Assembly (NCBI RefSeq): GCF_014158035.1
Contig: NZ_JACFXW010000002.1
Location: 186,001-250,000, forward strand
Direction: 5' to 3'
Length of the DNA: 64,000 nucleotides
Source: Rhizobium sp. G21
GTDB lineage: Bacteria > Pseudomonadota > Alphaproteobacteria > Rhizobiales > Rhizobiaceae
In this document: in pieces, positions 47,614-58,604 of the stretch
How positions within the stretch are numbered: position 1 is the stretch's first letter
Layout of the letters: each line of letters starts with the position of its first letter
The notes under the pieces: generated by a model
The model's input: the letters and a program-made list of their open reading frames with translations, nothing else
The model's database searches: none
Told to the model about the DNA's origin: nothing
Position numbers and translations under genes: made by a program

Positions 47614-50600
47614 CTGCGCCGCGCGAAGCCAGCAGGGACGCCTATCTCGCCATGTCCGACGCGCTCTTGGTGGTCAGGCCGGGAGGCTCGAACCAGCCTG
47701 ATATCTATCTCGCCATGACGGCGACAGGCGAGGTGATCGGATTCAACGGCCATGTCGATCTCGGCACCGGCATCCGCACGGCGCTCGCCCAGATCATCGC
47801 CGAAGAACTGGATGTTGGGTTCGAGAGCGTGCGCATGGTGCTGGGCGCGACCAGCGCCGCCCCCGATCAAGGCCCCACAATCGCCAGCGAAACCATCCAG
47901 ATCACCGCGATCCCGCTCAGGCAGGCCGCCGCGACGGCGCGGCGCCGGTTGGTGCAGGCGGCAGCCGAACAGTGGGGCGTCGAGCCCGAGGCTATCACCG
48001 TGTCCTCTGGTGTTCTGGAGAGCGGCGACCACCGAACCTCCTATGCGGCGCTGCTTATGGGCTGGCGCGAACGGATCGAGATCGACGCCTTGGCGCCGTT
48101 GAAGCCGGGGACGGAATTCCGCATCGTCGGCCAGTCGCAGCCGCGCAATGATATTCCGGCCAAGGCGACAGGAGACTGGGTCTATGTGCACGATGTCAGA
48201 CTGCCGGACATGCTGCACGGCCGCGTCATCCGCCCGCCCTATGTCGGCTTTGATCACGGCGAGGGCGTTGGCGCGAGCCTTCTGGGCGTTGACGAAGCCT
48301 CGGTGGCCCATATGCCTGGTCTCGTCTCCGTGGTCGTGGTCGGCGATTTCGTCGGCGTCGTGGCCGAACGCGAGGAGCAGGCCGCCGCCATCGCCAAGGC
48401 GCTGAAACTGACATGGCGCGAACCGCCGAAACGTCCTGATCTCAATGCGCCGGAAGAGGCGCTGCGCGACAATCCCGCCTCGCGTCGGCTGTTGAAGGAA
48501 AGCGGCGATGTCGATCTGGCGCTCGACGGCGCTTCGCCCCGCATGGACCGCACCTATGTCTGGCCCTATCAGATGCATGGATCGATCGGTCCATCCTGCG
48601 CGGTGGCCGACTGGGGTCCTGAACGGCTGACCGTCTGGTCCGGCACGCAGAACCCCTATTTCATGCGCCGTGATCTCGCCCGCCTCATGGACATGCCCGA
48701 GGAGGCGATCGTGGTGGAGCGGCACGAAGCGGCCGGCTGTTACGGCCGCAATTGCGCCGATGACGTAACCGCTGACGCAGCACTTCTGTCGCGCGCCGTG
48801 GGGCACCCCGTCCGGGTGCAGTTGACGCGCGAGCAGGAGCATGGCTGGGAGCCGAAGGGGGCGGCGCAAGTCATCGATGTGCGCGGCGGTCTCGATCTCG
48901 AAGGCGGCCCGATCGCCTATGATTTCGAGACACGTTATCCCTCAAATCTCGCGCCGACGCTGGCGCTGGTATTGACCGGCAAGACGACCGGCAACGACAC
49001 CGTCGAAATGGGCGACCGCACCGCGATCCCGCCTTACGCGGTCGGCAATATGCGCATCGCCGTGCATGACATGCCGCCGATTGCGCGTGCTTCCTGGTTT
49101 CGTGGCGTCTCGGCCATGCCAAACTCGTTTGCGCATGAAAGCTTCTTCGACGAACTCGCCGCCGCAGCCGGCGTCGATCCCGTCGAATACCGGCTTCGCT
49201 ATCTGACCGATCCCAGGGCGATCGATCTGGTGCGCGCTGTGGCGGAGAAAGCCCAGTGGAAACCGCGCACCCGCTGGGGCAGCGAGGGCGGCGAGGGCGA
49301 CCTGCTTTACGGTCGCGGCTTCGCCTATGCCCTTTACGTGCATGGAAAATTTCCCGGAACGCCCGCGGCATGGTCGGCCTGGGTGGCCGATGTCGCCGTC
49401 AACAAGCGCACCGGTCAGGTGACGGTGGCGCGGGTGACGGTGGGGCAGGATTCCGGCCTGATGATCAATCCGGACGGCGTCCGCCATCAGATCCACGGCA
49501 ATGTCATCCAGTCCGTCAGCCGCGTGCTGAAGGAAAAGGTGACCTTCAACGAGACCGGTGTGGAGAGCCTGGAATGGGGCGGCTACCCGATCCTCACATT
49601 CGAGGAGACGCCGGATATCGACGTGCTGATGATCCCGCGTCCGGATGAGCCGCCGATGGGCGTCGGCGAATCCGCCTCCGTGCCGAGCGCTGCGGCGATC
49701 GTCAACGCTGTTTATGACGCCACGGGCCTGCGCTTCCGCGAATTGCCGCTGACGCCCGACCGGATCCTTGCAGGATTGGGCCGGCAGGCCTTGCCTGCTT
49801 CCGACAGAGACGACGGTAAAAAGCGCATGTCCTGGTTCCGTCGCGGCTTCGGCTTCGCCGGACTGGCCGGGCTCGCCGCCTTCGGACTGGCGACGGCGTC
49901 GCCCTGGCGGCCGTCGATTGCGGCCATTCAACGGCCCGATCCGGCCGTGTTCAGTCCGGCGTCGGTAGAGCGCGGCCGTCTTGTCGCCGCCGCAGGCGGT
50001 TGTGCGATCTGTCATGCCGGGGCCGATGGCGCAGCCTTGGCCGGCGGGCGGGCGTTCGAGACGCCGTTCGGCACGGTGCGCGCCGCCAATATCTCGCCGG
50101 ACGAAACACATGGCATCGGCGGCTGGTCTTACCCGGCCTTTGCCCGCGCCGTCCGCGAGGGAGTCAGCCGAGACGGCTCGCATCTCTATCCCGCCCATCC
50201 CTACACCTCTTTTGTGAGTGTGTCCGATCAGGATCTTCAGGATCTCTACGCTTTCGTGATGAGCGCTCCGGCCGCGCACCAGCCCGCGCCCAGATCGGAT
50301 ATGAAGCCGCCTTTCAACATCAGGGGATTGATGGCCGGCTGGAACACGCTGTTTCTCGGCGCCAAGAGCGTCGCCTATGACCCCGCCAAAGGCGAAGCCT
50401 GGAACAGAGGCGCTTATCTGATCGAAGGCCTGGGCCACTGTTCCGCCTGCCATACCGACCGCAACATATTGGGCGCCGAGCGCAGCGGCGACGCCCATCT
50501 CGCCGGCGGCTTTGCCGATGGCTGGGCGGCGCCGGCGATCAATGGTCGGGGCGAGGGCGCTGTGCCCTGGACCAAAGCCGCCTTCTACGATTATCTCCGC

Positions 50601-51149
50601 GATGGGCATTCGGCGGATCATGGCGGCGCTGGCGGTCCGATGGCGCAGGTCGTCGCCTCGCTCTCGGTTTTGCCGGACACGGATATCGAGGCGATGGCGA
50701 CTTACCTCGCCAGCATGGCGCCTGAGCCTGGTCCAGGGGAAGTCGAAAGCGTGAGACGACAGGCGCTGCAACGCGCAGACGCTGCGCGAGATGCGGCCGC
50801 GCTCGCCCATCCCGAAGGTCAGCGTCTCTTCGAGGGCGCCTGTTCCTCCTGCCACGAAGACGAGGCGCTCGCCACCCATCTTGCGCTCAACACCAATCTC
50901 CGCAGCGGCAGGGCCGACAATGTGCTTCAGGCGATCCTGCATGGCGCGCCCGCGCCGGCGGGCATGAGGGAGCGGCTGCATGCCGCAGGCCAGCCGATGT
51001 CGATGCCGTCTTTCGCCGATAGCCTGTCGGATAGGCAGATCATGGAGCTTGGACGCTATCTGCGCGCCCGCTTCGCACCCGATCGCTCAGCCTGGGCGAT
51101 GGACGCCGAGACGCTGTCCGCCATTCGCAGCACGCCCGCTTCGCACTGA
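47610..51149 (+). CDS. nicB: Nicotinate dehydrogenase-type molybdopterin subunit fused to three-haem cytochrome c
   Basis: Large subunit of 1179 residues. Residues 1 to about 735 are the molybdopterin-binding hydroxylase part (GHVDLGTGIRTALAQIIAEEL, GWEPKGAAQ, GESASVPSAAAIVNAVY). A hydrophobic segment at about 745-765 (FGFAGLAGLAAFGLAT) is probably a membrane anchor. The C-terminal third carries three haem c motifs: CAICH at 798, CSACH at 944 and CSSCH at 1078. This length and architecture match P. putida NicB, which hydroxylates nicotinate to 6-hydroxynicotinate and passes electrons to cytochromes, not to NAD or oxygen. Relatives oxidise other N-heterocycles or aldehydes, so substrate identity is supported mainly by the neighbours. 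Confidence 0.88.
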   Translation: MTAPREASRDAYLAMSDALLVVRPGGSNQPDIYLAMTATGEVIGFNGHVDLGTGIRTALAQIIAEELDVGFESVRMVLGATSAAPDQGPTIASETIQITAIPLRQAAATARRRLVQAAAEQWGVEPEAITVSSGVLESGDHRTSYAALLMGWRERIEIDALAPLKPGTEFRIVGQSQPRNDIPAKATGDWVYVHDVRLPDMLHGRVIRPPYVGFDHGEGVGASLLGVDEASVAHMPGLVSVVVVGDFVGVVAEREEQAAAIAKALKLTWREPPKRPDLNAPEEALRDNPASRRLLKESGDVDLALDGASPRMDRTYVWPYQMHGSIGPSCAVADWGPERLTVWSGTQNPYFMRRDLARLMDMPEEAIVVERHEAAGCYGRNCADDVTADAALLSRAVGHPVRVQLTREQEHGWEPKGAAQVIDVRGGLDLEGGPIAYDFETRYPSNLAPTLALVLTGKTTGNDTVEMGDRTAIPPYAVGNMRIAVHDMPPIARASWFRGVSAMPNSFAHESFFDELAAAAGVDPVEYRLRYLTDPRAIDLVRAVAEKAQWKPRTRWGSEGGEGDLLYGRGFAYALYVHGKFPGTPAAWSAWVADVAVNKRTGQVTVARVTVGQDSGLMINPDGVRHQIHGNVIQSVSRVLKEKVTFNETGVESLEWGGYPILTFEETPDIDVLMIPRPDEPPMGVGESASVPSAAAIVNAVYDATGLRFRELPLTPDRILAGLGRQALPASDRDDGKKRMSWFRRGFGFAGLAGLAAFGLATASPWRPSIAAIQRPDPAVFSPASVERGRLVAAAGGCAICHAGADGAALAGGRAFETPFGTVRAANISPDETHGIGGWSYPAFARAVREGVSRDGSHLYPAHPYTSFVSVSDQDLQDLYAFVMSAPAAHQPAPRSDMKPPFNIRGLMAGWNTLFLGAKSVAYDPAKGEAWNRGAYLIEGLGHCSACHTDRNILGAERSGDAHLAGGFADGWAAPAINGRGEGAVPWTKAAFYDYLRDGHSADHGGAGGPMAQVVASLSVLPDTDIEAMATYLASMAPEPGPGEVESVRRQALQRADAARDAAALAHPEGQRLFEGACSSCHEDEALATHLALNTNLRSGRADNVLQAILHGAPAPAGMRERLHAAGQPMSMPSFADSLSDRQIMELGRYLRARFAPDRSAWAMDAETLSAIRSTPASH

Positions 51150-51232
51150 CCGCTATCACCCGAGGAGCATGGATGTGCGGCGCACAAATTTGCCGCATTG
51201 CCGGGTTGTGGAAAAGCAAATAGAGAGGGTGC

Positions 51233-51634
51233 ATGACGATTTTTCGGCCCCGCAAAGATATTCGAAACATCGCGATGATGCTGCGCCTTTTCTGCGCGCT
51301 CGCCATCGCGATGGTCGGCTTTGCCCATAAGCCGTTATTCGCGGCGGAAGGGTCCGGATATGAGGTCTCGGTCCTGCCAGATGGCGAAATCGCGACGATG
51401 TGCCTCTCGTCTCCCGACCTCGACGGCAAAAAATCTGTCGGCATAGGCTCCTGCGAAGCCTGCCGCCTGTCTTCCGCCTGCCTGTTGCCAAATCCACCGG
51501 AGAGCCAGGGTGTTTTGATCCGCACGGCTCTTACAGCGCCGTTCGTGGCCGGGCGCGCTTGTCCACCGCTCGACGTGCTTTCTTATCGGGCGCGCCGCGC
51601 GCCTCGCCATCCATCTGAGCGTTGCGCCGCTTAG
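51233..51634 (+). CDS. Small secreted cysteine-containing protein in copper operon
   Basis: Protein of 133 residues with an N-terminal hydrophobic leader (MMLRLFCALAIAMVGFA) and cysteines in MCLSS, SCEACRLSSACLLP and RACPP. GAGAGGG just before ATG 51233 supports this start. It precedes the PCu(A)C-type and Sco-type genes, so a role in periplasmic copper handling is likely. It may belong to the loosely defined DUF2946 group, but I am not sure. Confidence 0.68.
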   Translation: MTIFRPRKDIRNIAMMLRLFCALAIAMVGFAHKPLFAAEGSGYEVSVLPDGEIATMCLSSPDLDGKKSVGIGSCEACRLSSACLLPNPPESQGVLIRTALTAPFVAGRACPPLDVLSYRARRAPRHPSERCAA

Positions 51635-51728
51635 CCCATCGGCTCGACCGCGGCTTTGCAGGATCGGCGAAGGGCGAAAGCCCCTTGCGCCATCAAAGTT
51701 CAGAAAATTCCGCACAGGATCACCTCCC

Positions 51729-52645
51729 ATGAAGAAGACATTCATTCGCGCCGCCGTCATGGCCGCCATATTCGCCGCAGCGCCGGCGCTCGCCCACGAA
51801 TACAAGCTCGGTCAGATCGAGATCGACCATCCCTATTCCCGCGCCATGCTGCCGGGCGCAGCGGTCGGCGGCGGTTATCTGAAGATCGTCAACCATGGCG
51901 AAGCCGACCGGCTGCTGCGCGTGACGACCTCGCGCGCCAAGTCCACGCAGCTGCATGAGATGCAGATGGGAGACGACGTGATGACCATGCGGGAAATGAC
52001 GGACGGCCTGGAAATTCCCGCCCATGGTGTTCTCGAACTGAAGCCCGGCGCATTCCATGTCATGTTCATGAATGTCGCAGAACCGTTCAAGGAAGGCGAG
52101 CGCGTCAAGGCGACGCTTACTTTCGAGAAGGCCGGCTCCGTCGATGTCGACTTCGTCGTCGGCGCTCCGGCTGGCGCTCCCCCGCCCATGCCGAGCATGA
52201 GGGCGGCCATGACCATATGGCGCATCAGCATGCCCAGGCGGATGCGCACGCCCATCATGATCACACCTCCCATCATATGCAGGCCGCCTCCGGCGATCCC
52301 GCGCAGGATATCGCCGCGATCATGAAGGGGATGTTCGAGACGCCCGACGCCCCGCTGTCCGTCGAACCCGTCGTGGTGCAGGGCGAATGGGCTGTCGCAG
52401 GCTGGGCTCAGCAGGATCGCGGCGGTCGGGCGCTTCTCAAGAAAAAGGGCGAGGCCTGGGCTATCCAGATCTGCAGCGGCGACAGCCTCAAGCAGGCGGA
52501 TGCGCTCGAAAAAGCCGGCATTTCCAAGCAGGACGCCGAGGCTCTGGCCGCCAAGGTCGTCGAAGCCGAAAAGAATATCGATGCCGGGAAACTGGCGCTG
52601 TTCGCCAGCTTCGAAGGCACGGTGATGGTCGATGGCGGCGAATAG
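51729..52645 (+). CDS. PCu(A)C copper chaperone fused to a copper-uptake-associated domain, frameshifted here
   Basis: Secreted protein of about 305 residues when repaired. A signal peptide precedes AHEYKLGQIEIDHPYSRAMLPG. The PCu(A)C domain binds copper through H and M residues (QLHEMQMGDDVMTMREM and HVMFMN). A linker very rich in histidine then follows (AHAEHEGGHDHMAHQH and AHAHHDHTSHH), and a second domain beginning DIAAIMKGMFETPD resembles separate copper-uptake-associated proteins of related bacteria. The domains are in different frames: one C missing from the CCCCC run at 52179-52183 joins them into APPAHAEHE. If that join is wrong, these are two adjacent genes. Role: copper delivery to cytochrome oxidase. 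Confidence 0.8.
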
Positions 52646-52684
52646 GGACAAGGGAGCCGCTGGAACCCAGCGAGATCACGCGCA

Positions 52685-53301
52685 ATGACCAAGACCAACC
52701 CCTTCCTGATCGTTGTTCTGGCCGTTATCGGCCTGTTCATGTCGGCGCTCGTCGGCATCATCGCCTGGGTGGCGGCCGACGATTACAGGCCCGGCCCGTT
52801 CCGCGAAACCTTCACCCTGATCAACGATCGCGGCGAGACGGTGACGGAAAAGATGTTCCGGGGACGGCCCTCGCTCGTCTATTTCGGCTATACGCATTGC
52901 CCGGAGGTCTGCCCGACCACGCTGTACGATGTCTCGGTCTGGCTGAAGAAGCTGGGTCCGGAAGGGGCAGGTCTGCAGGTTTACTTCATCACCATCGATC
53001 CCGAGCGCGACACCCAGCAACTGCTGCATGGCTATGTCAACGCCTTCACCAACCGCATCACCGGCGTGACGGGCGATCCCAGGGAGATCAAAAGGTGGTC
53101 GACGGCTGGATGATCCACGCCTCGAAATCCGCGAGCACGAATGGCGACTACCACATGAGCCATACGACGTCGCTCCTGCTGATCGGCTCTGACGCCCGGC
53201 TGAAATATCTGCTTCCCTACGGCACGGAAGACAGTGTGGCGGTCGACCGTATCAGGGACTTCCTCAGGCGCGATCGTCGCGCGTCGGAAGCCAACAGCTG
53301 A
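52685..53301 (+). CDS. Sco1/SenC family copper chaperone, frameshifted here
   Basis: Membrane-anchored thioredoxin-like protein of 205 residues when repaired. An N-terminal helix (FLIVVLAVIGLFMSALVGIIAWV) is followed by the copper-binding CxxxC in GYTHCPEVCPTT and the downstream histidine in MSHTTSLLLIG. The AAAA run at 53090-53093 is one A short: adding it gives REIKKVVDGWMIHASK and the end at 53301. It inserts copper into the CuA site of cytochrome c oxidase, together with the PCu(A)C-type protein upstream. Confidence 0.88.
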
Positions 53302-53323
53302 AGATCGAACTGCCGAGAACATG

Positions 53324-53358
53324 GCAGGCCGCGCGCTTCGTGACGCGCGGCCTGCTTT
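53324..53358 (+). terminator. Rho-independent terminator after the copper operon
   Basis: Perfect 12-bp GC-rich stem GCAGGCCGCGCG/CGCGCGGCCTGC with an 8-base loop followed by TTTC. It can serve both the rightward copper operon and the leftward chemoreceptor gene. Confidence 0.7.
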
Positions 53359-53360
53359 CA

Positions 53361-55202
53361 TCAGGCCGCTTGCAGGCGTTCCCAAGCGCTGCCGGGCTCG
53401 CGGATCTCCCCTGTGCGACGGTTGAGCTTGAACTGCTCCACCAGTTCCGAAAGCCCGGCTGAATCCCGGGCGAGCGAATGGCTGATCGCGGTCGTCTCCT
53501 CCACCATGGCGGCATTCTGCTGGGTCATCTGATCGATCGAATTCACCGCCGCCGAGATTTCCTGAAGCCCGATCGACTGTTCGCGCGAGGCGGTGTCGAT
53601 GGCGTTGATCTTGAGATCGATGTCGTTGACGAAGGCGGCGATGCGGGTCAGCGCCTGTCCCGTTTCATCCACGAGACGCACGCCCGACGATACCTGTTCG
53701 CTCGAGCTCTTGATCAGCGTCGAGATCTCCTTGGCGGCCTGCGCGGAGCGTTGCGCCAGTTCCCGCACTTCCTGCGCCACGACCGCAAAACCCTTGCCGG
53801 CATCCCCGGCGCGGGCCGCTTCGACGCCGGCGTTCAGAGCCAGGAGATTGGTCTGAAAGGCGATCTGGTCGATCACCGCGATGATTTGGCCGATCTTGCC
53901 CGAGGAGTCCTCGATCCGCCGCATCGCGTCGACCGCCTCGGTCACCACATCCTGAGAGGCCTGGGCGCAGGCGCGGGCGTCACCCACCAGCGTCCGGGTT
54001 TCCGTGGTCCGTTCCGCAGACGATTTGACCGTCGCGGTGACTTCGTCGAGCGAGGCGGAGGTCTGTTCGAGAGCCGCAGCCTGCTGCTCGGTGCGCTTGG
54101 CGAGATTGCCGGCCGAATCCTTCATCTCCTCGGCGTTGCCGGAGACCTGGGCTGTCTTGGCCAGCACCTGTTCGAGCGCGCGCTGGAAGGTGGCGATCGA
54201 ATTGTTGAAATAATGCCGGAGCGGTTCGAAACGCGGCGCGAATGGATGGTCGATCGTGACCCGCATGTCGCAGGCCGCAAGCCGTTCCAGGCCGGCGCCC
54301 AGTTCGTCGACCACCTGCTTCAACTCTCCGGCTTCCGTCTGCATCAGCTCTTCGCGGGCGCGCTTTTCCGCCTCGATCCGGTCATTCTGCTCGGCGATCT
54401 TGCGGAGCCTGTCCTGGACGCGGGTGCTGACGGAATCGCGCAGCGTTTCGAGCGCGCGCGACATGTCGCCGAATTCGCTGCGGTCCTTCACACCGCCGAT
54501 CGGCGCGCCGAACTCTTCGGATGCAATGCGCTGCATGGAGCGCATCAGCGATTTCATCGGCGCGATGACGCTGCGGATGACGGTGAAGGCGAAACCCTGC
54601 AGGATGATCATGCCGATAATGCTGACCAGGCCCTGTTGACGGCCGATTTCCCAGCGGCGGGCATGGAGGTCGTCGATATAGACGCCGGTGCCAATCACCC
54701 AGCCCCAGGGCTCGAACAGAGTGACATGCGAAAGCTTCTCGGCAGGTTCCGATTCGCCGGGCTTCGGCCATTGATAGGAAACGAAGCCGGACTTTTCATC
54801 CCGCGCCACGCGGGTGAATTCTGAAAACAGCGACAGGCCGGTCGGGTCTTTCATGCCGCTGACATCCTTGCCGTTCAATTCCGGCTTGGTCGGGTGCATG
54901 ATCATCGTCTGATCGAGATCGTTGATCCAGACATAACCGTTGTCGCCGTAGCGCAGCGCGCCGATCGTCTCCATCGCCCGCGCTTGGGCTTGGTCGCGCG
55001 TCAGTTTGCCGGAGGTTTCCAGCGCATGCGCGGCGGTGGCGATCGCCATGGCGTTGTCGTCGATCGATGATAAAAGCATGCGCCGGTCCGACATCATCTG
55101 GGCGTCGGTGGTCGTCAGGCTGAAATAGAAGACGCCGCCGAGGACGAGAAAAGCGAGCGCCACGAGGGCGTAAAGTCTCGAAGAAACCGAAAAATTCTGC
55201 AT
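53361..55202 (-). CDS. Methyl-accepting chemotaxis protein with single-Cache sensor
   Basis: Chemoreceptor of 613 residues. TM1 is at about 10-30. A periplasmic sCache domain follows at about 35-185 ([32 protein letters not shown]), then TM2 at about 190-212 and a HAMP-like linker. The signalling domain contains the conserved hairpin tip [23 protein letters not shown]. No C-terminal pentapeptide tether is visible. sCache receptors often sense small carboxylates. It stands alone between two terminator-like hairpins. Confidence 0.95.
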   Translation of the reverse strand: MQNFSVSSRLYALVALAFLVLGGVFYFSLTTTDAQMMSDRRMLLSSIDDNAMAIATAAHALETSGKLTRDQAQARAMETIGALRYGDNGYVWINDLDQTMIMHPTKPELNGKDVSGMKDPTGLSLFSEFTRVARDEKSGFVSYQWPKPGESEPAEKLSHVTLFEPWGWVIGTGVYIDDLHARRWEIGRQQGLVSIIGMIILQGFAFTVIRSVIAPMKSLMRSMQRIASEEFGAPIGGVKDRSEFGDMSRALETLRDSVSTRVQDRLRKIAEQNDRIEAEKRAREELMQTEAGELKQVVDELGAGLERLAACDMRVTIDHPFAPRFEPLRHYFNNSIATFQRALEQVLAKTAQVSGNAEEMKDSAGNLAKRTEQQAAALEQTSASLDEVTATVKSSAERTTETRTLVGDARACAQASQDVVTEAVDAMRRIEDSSGKIGQIIAVIDQIAFQTNLLALNAGVEAARAGDAGKGFAVVAQEVRELAQRSAQAAKEISTLIKSSSEQVSSGVRLVDETGQALTRIAAFVNDIDLKINAIDTASREQSIGLQEISAAVNSIDQMTQQNAAMVEETTAISHSLARDSAGLSELVEQFKLNRRTGEIREPGSAWERLQAA

Positions 55203-55391
55203 GGCCGATCCTGAAATGCAGGTGAACGAATGCGGGGAAAAGACATGCCTGACCCCGTCGGCGCCATGACATTCGTCAACCCGATCGCGGTAACGGCCCT
55301 TTGAGACGGTAAAATTTGATTATGGTATAAAATTAGTTTCCAGCGAACGCAGCGAGCGGCCTGAGGAATTTGGGCCGCTCCCTGCGATGCT

Positions 55392-58300
55392 TCACTCCGC
55401 AGCCTGCGGCAACGGCTCAGGAAGATGGTGGACCCGATCTGCTACAGCTTTCGTCTCCGGTTCCGCTTTGGCGCCGCCATCTGTCTTCGCCCGGCCGAAG
55501 AACAGCGCATAGCCGGCCGGCAGCACGAAGATGGTCAGAAGCGTGGCGACCAGGATGCCGCCCATCATGGCGTAGGCGAGCGGGCCCCAGAACACGCCGC
55601 GCGAGATCGGGATCAGCGCCAGCACGGCGGTGAGCGCGGTCAGCGTGATCGGTCGGAAACGCCTGACGGCGGCGCCGATGATGGCTTCGGATCGCTCCAT
55701 GCCGGCGGCGATATCCTGGTCGATCTGGTCGACGAGAATGATCGAGTTGCGGATGATGATGCCGAGCAGCGCGATGACGCCGAGAATGGCCACGAAGCCG
55801 AATGGCGCGCCGCTGATCAAAGAGCGCGGCGGCGGCGCCGATGATGCCCAGCGGGCCGGTGGCGAGCACCAGCATCGCCTTGCCGAAATGCTGCAGCTGG
55901 ATCATCAGCAGCACCACGATGATGGCGAGCATGACCGGCGCCTTGGCGGCGATCGAGGCCTGGCTTTCGGCGGAATCTTCGGGCCCGCCCTGGATTTCGA
56001 CCCGGTAGCCGGCCGGCAGCGCAGCGCGGAGATCGGCCATGCCGGCATACATGGCGGTCACCACGTCGTTGGCCTGGACATCGTCGGGCAGCGTGGCGCG
56101 TACTGTGATCGTCGGCAGGCGGTCGCGACGCCATTCGATGCCCTGCTCCATGACGGGCACGACCTTGGCGATTTGCGACAGCGGCACGAAAGTCCCGAGA
56201 TCCGTGGGAATGGAGACCGAGGCGACAGCCGAAAGCAGCTTGCGATTGGCTTCGGGCTCGCGGGCGACGATCGACACCGTCTCTTCGCCATCTCTGAAGT
56301 CGTCGAGCGGCGCGCCTGACATCGTCGCCTGCAACATCTGGCGGATGCGCTGCGAGGTGACGCCGAGCGCGCGGGCGCGATCCTGGTCGACGACCAGTTT
56401 CATGGCGGTCACCGGCTCCAGCCAGTCGTCATGCACCGCGCCGAGCTGCGGATTGGCGTGGAAGCGCTCTTTGACCTGATCGGCGATGCGGCGAACCTCG
56501 GCTCTATCCGGACCCATCACCCGCATCTGCACCGGCCAGCCGGTCGGCGGGCCGAGGAACAGGCGATCGACCTTGCCGCGGATCGAGGGGAAGTCGTTTG
56601 CGAGAATGCCGCGCAGCTTGGCGATCAACCGCTCGCGGGCTGGCTCGTCATTCGCCATCACCAGAAGCTGGGCGTAGTTCGGATTGCGGAGCTGCTGGTC
56701 GAGCGGCAGGAAGAAGCGCGGCGCGCCTTCGCCGATATAGGTGGCGACGAATTTCTTGTCCTTGTCGTCGGCGATCTTGGCTTCGAGCAATTTCGCCTGA
56801 CGCTCCACTTCCGTTATGCTCGCGCCCTCGGGCAGCCAGAGATCGACGAGGATTTCCGGACGTGACGATTGCGGGAAGAAGTTTTTCGGAATGAACTGGA
56901 AGGCCCAGAGGCTCGCGCCGAATGTAAGGAGCGTCAGCGTCAGCACGATCGCCTTATAGCGCACGGCCCAGGCGACCGTGTGGTGGAGCCCGCGATAGAA
57001 GCGGGTGTCGAACACATCCTTGTGCGCGCCGGCATGCGCCCGCTGCTTGAGGATCATGTGGCCGAGCCAGGGCGTGAAATAGACGGCGACGAACCAGGAC
57101 AGCACCAGCGCTATGCCGACGACATAGAACAGCGAGCGCACATATTCGCCGGCGGTGGATTCGGCGAAGCCGACGGGGATGAAGCCGGCGGTGGTGATCA
57201 GCGTGCCGGTCAGCATCGGGAAGGCGGTGGAGGAATAGGCGAAGCTCGCGGCTTCAAGTTTCGGCAGGCCTTCTTCGAGCTTGCGCTCCATCAGTTCCAC
57301 CACGATCATGGCGTCGTCGACCAGCAGACCGAGCGCGATGATCAGCGCGCCGAGCGAGATGCGCTGCAGGTCGATGCCGAGCTCGTACATGACGCCGAAG
57401 GTCGCGGCCAGCACCAGTGGAATTGTGATGGCGATGACGATGCCCGAACGCCAGCCGATCGACAGGAAGGACACGACCAGCACGATCACCAGCGCTTCAC
57501 CGAGCGCCTTCATGAATTCGCCGACGGCTTCGGTGACGACATGCGGCTGGTTGGCGATCTGGTCGACCTCGACGCCATAGGGCAGGGAGGCCTCGAAACG
57601 CTTGTAGGTCTCCTCAACCTGCGCACCGACGTCGGTGACCTTGAAGCCCTTGCTCATGACCACGCCGACCTGGACGCTTTCGGCGCCGTTGAAGCGGAAC
57701 TTGCGTTGGACGGGATCTTCGAGACCCTTATAGACGGTGGCGATGTCGCCGAGGCGGGTGACCTCGCTGCCCGCGCGGAGGCGGAGTTCACGAATGGCGG
57801 CGACGCGATCGACCGCGCCATCGACGGAAATCCGCACGGATCTCAGGCCCGTATCGACGGTCCCGGATGGATCGACGCCGTTCTGGCCCTTCAACGCATT
57901 CTGGATATCGGTGAGCGTCAGCCCGCGTTCGGCGAGCGCCTTGGAGGAAATGTCGATATAGATCTTCTCCGGCTGGTCGCCGAGAATGACGGCTTTTCGA
58001 CGCCCGGCGTGGTCAGCAGCATGTCGCGGGCCTGGATGGCGAAAGCCTTGAGCTCGGGATAGGAATAGCCGTCGCCGCTCAGCGAATGCAGCGTGATGTA
58101 GGTGTCGCCGAATTCGTCGTTGAAATAGGGGCCCAGCAATCCCGACGGCAATTCACTGGCGATATCGCCGACTTTCTTGCGCGCCTGATAGAAGGACTCG
58201 GCGACATCGGCTCCTGTCGTGTCACCCTCGATCTGCAGGGTGATGATGGCGCTGCCGGCGCGGGTGTAGGATTTCACCCAGTCGAGGTGTGGCGTCTCCT

Positions 58301-58604
58301 GCAGCTTGCGCTCGATCTTGTTGACGACCTGATCCTGCATCTCCTGGATCGATGCGCCCGGCCACACGGCCTGGACCACCATCACGCGGAAGGTGAAGTC
58401 GGGATCTTCCTTCTGGCCCATATTGAGGAGGCCGAACACGCCGGTCAGCAGAATGAGGCCGAACAGGAACCGTGCGATGCTCGGATGGCCGATGGCCCAG
58501 CGCGACAGGTTGAACTTTTCCTTCTCGGGGAAGTCGTCTGCATGGCCGGGCTCCGTCTGGATAACAGGATCAGTTGAGGATGTTTTCAGCCAGCGCCCCG
58601 ACAT
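55392..58604 (-). CDS. RND efflux transporter permease, frameshifted twice
   Basis: AcrB-like inner-membrane exporter, about 1070 residues when repaired. The N-terminal part from 58604 reads to LLTTPGVEK; the TTTT run (57994-57997 on the + strand) is one base short, and adding it gives VEKAVILGDQPEKIYIDIS. The middle includes the TM4 proton-relay pair in LLVDDAMIVVE. Near 55819-55821 an AAA run is one base long; removing it joins AAAALLISGAPFGFVAILG and the last helices. The start overlaps the adaptor gene by 35 bp. The pump expels toxic organic compounds; its substrates are unknown. Confidence 0.87.

Noticed and set aside
48942..50981. Open frame of about 680 codons on the minus strand opposite nicB
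   Set aside because: Antisense to conserved molybdopterin and haem motifs, with low-complexity Arg/Gly/His composition and no family resemblance.
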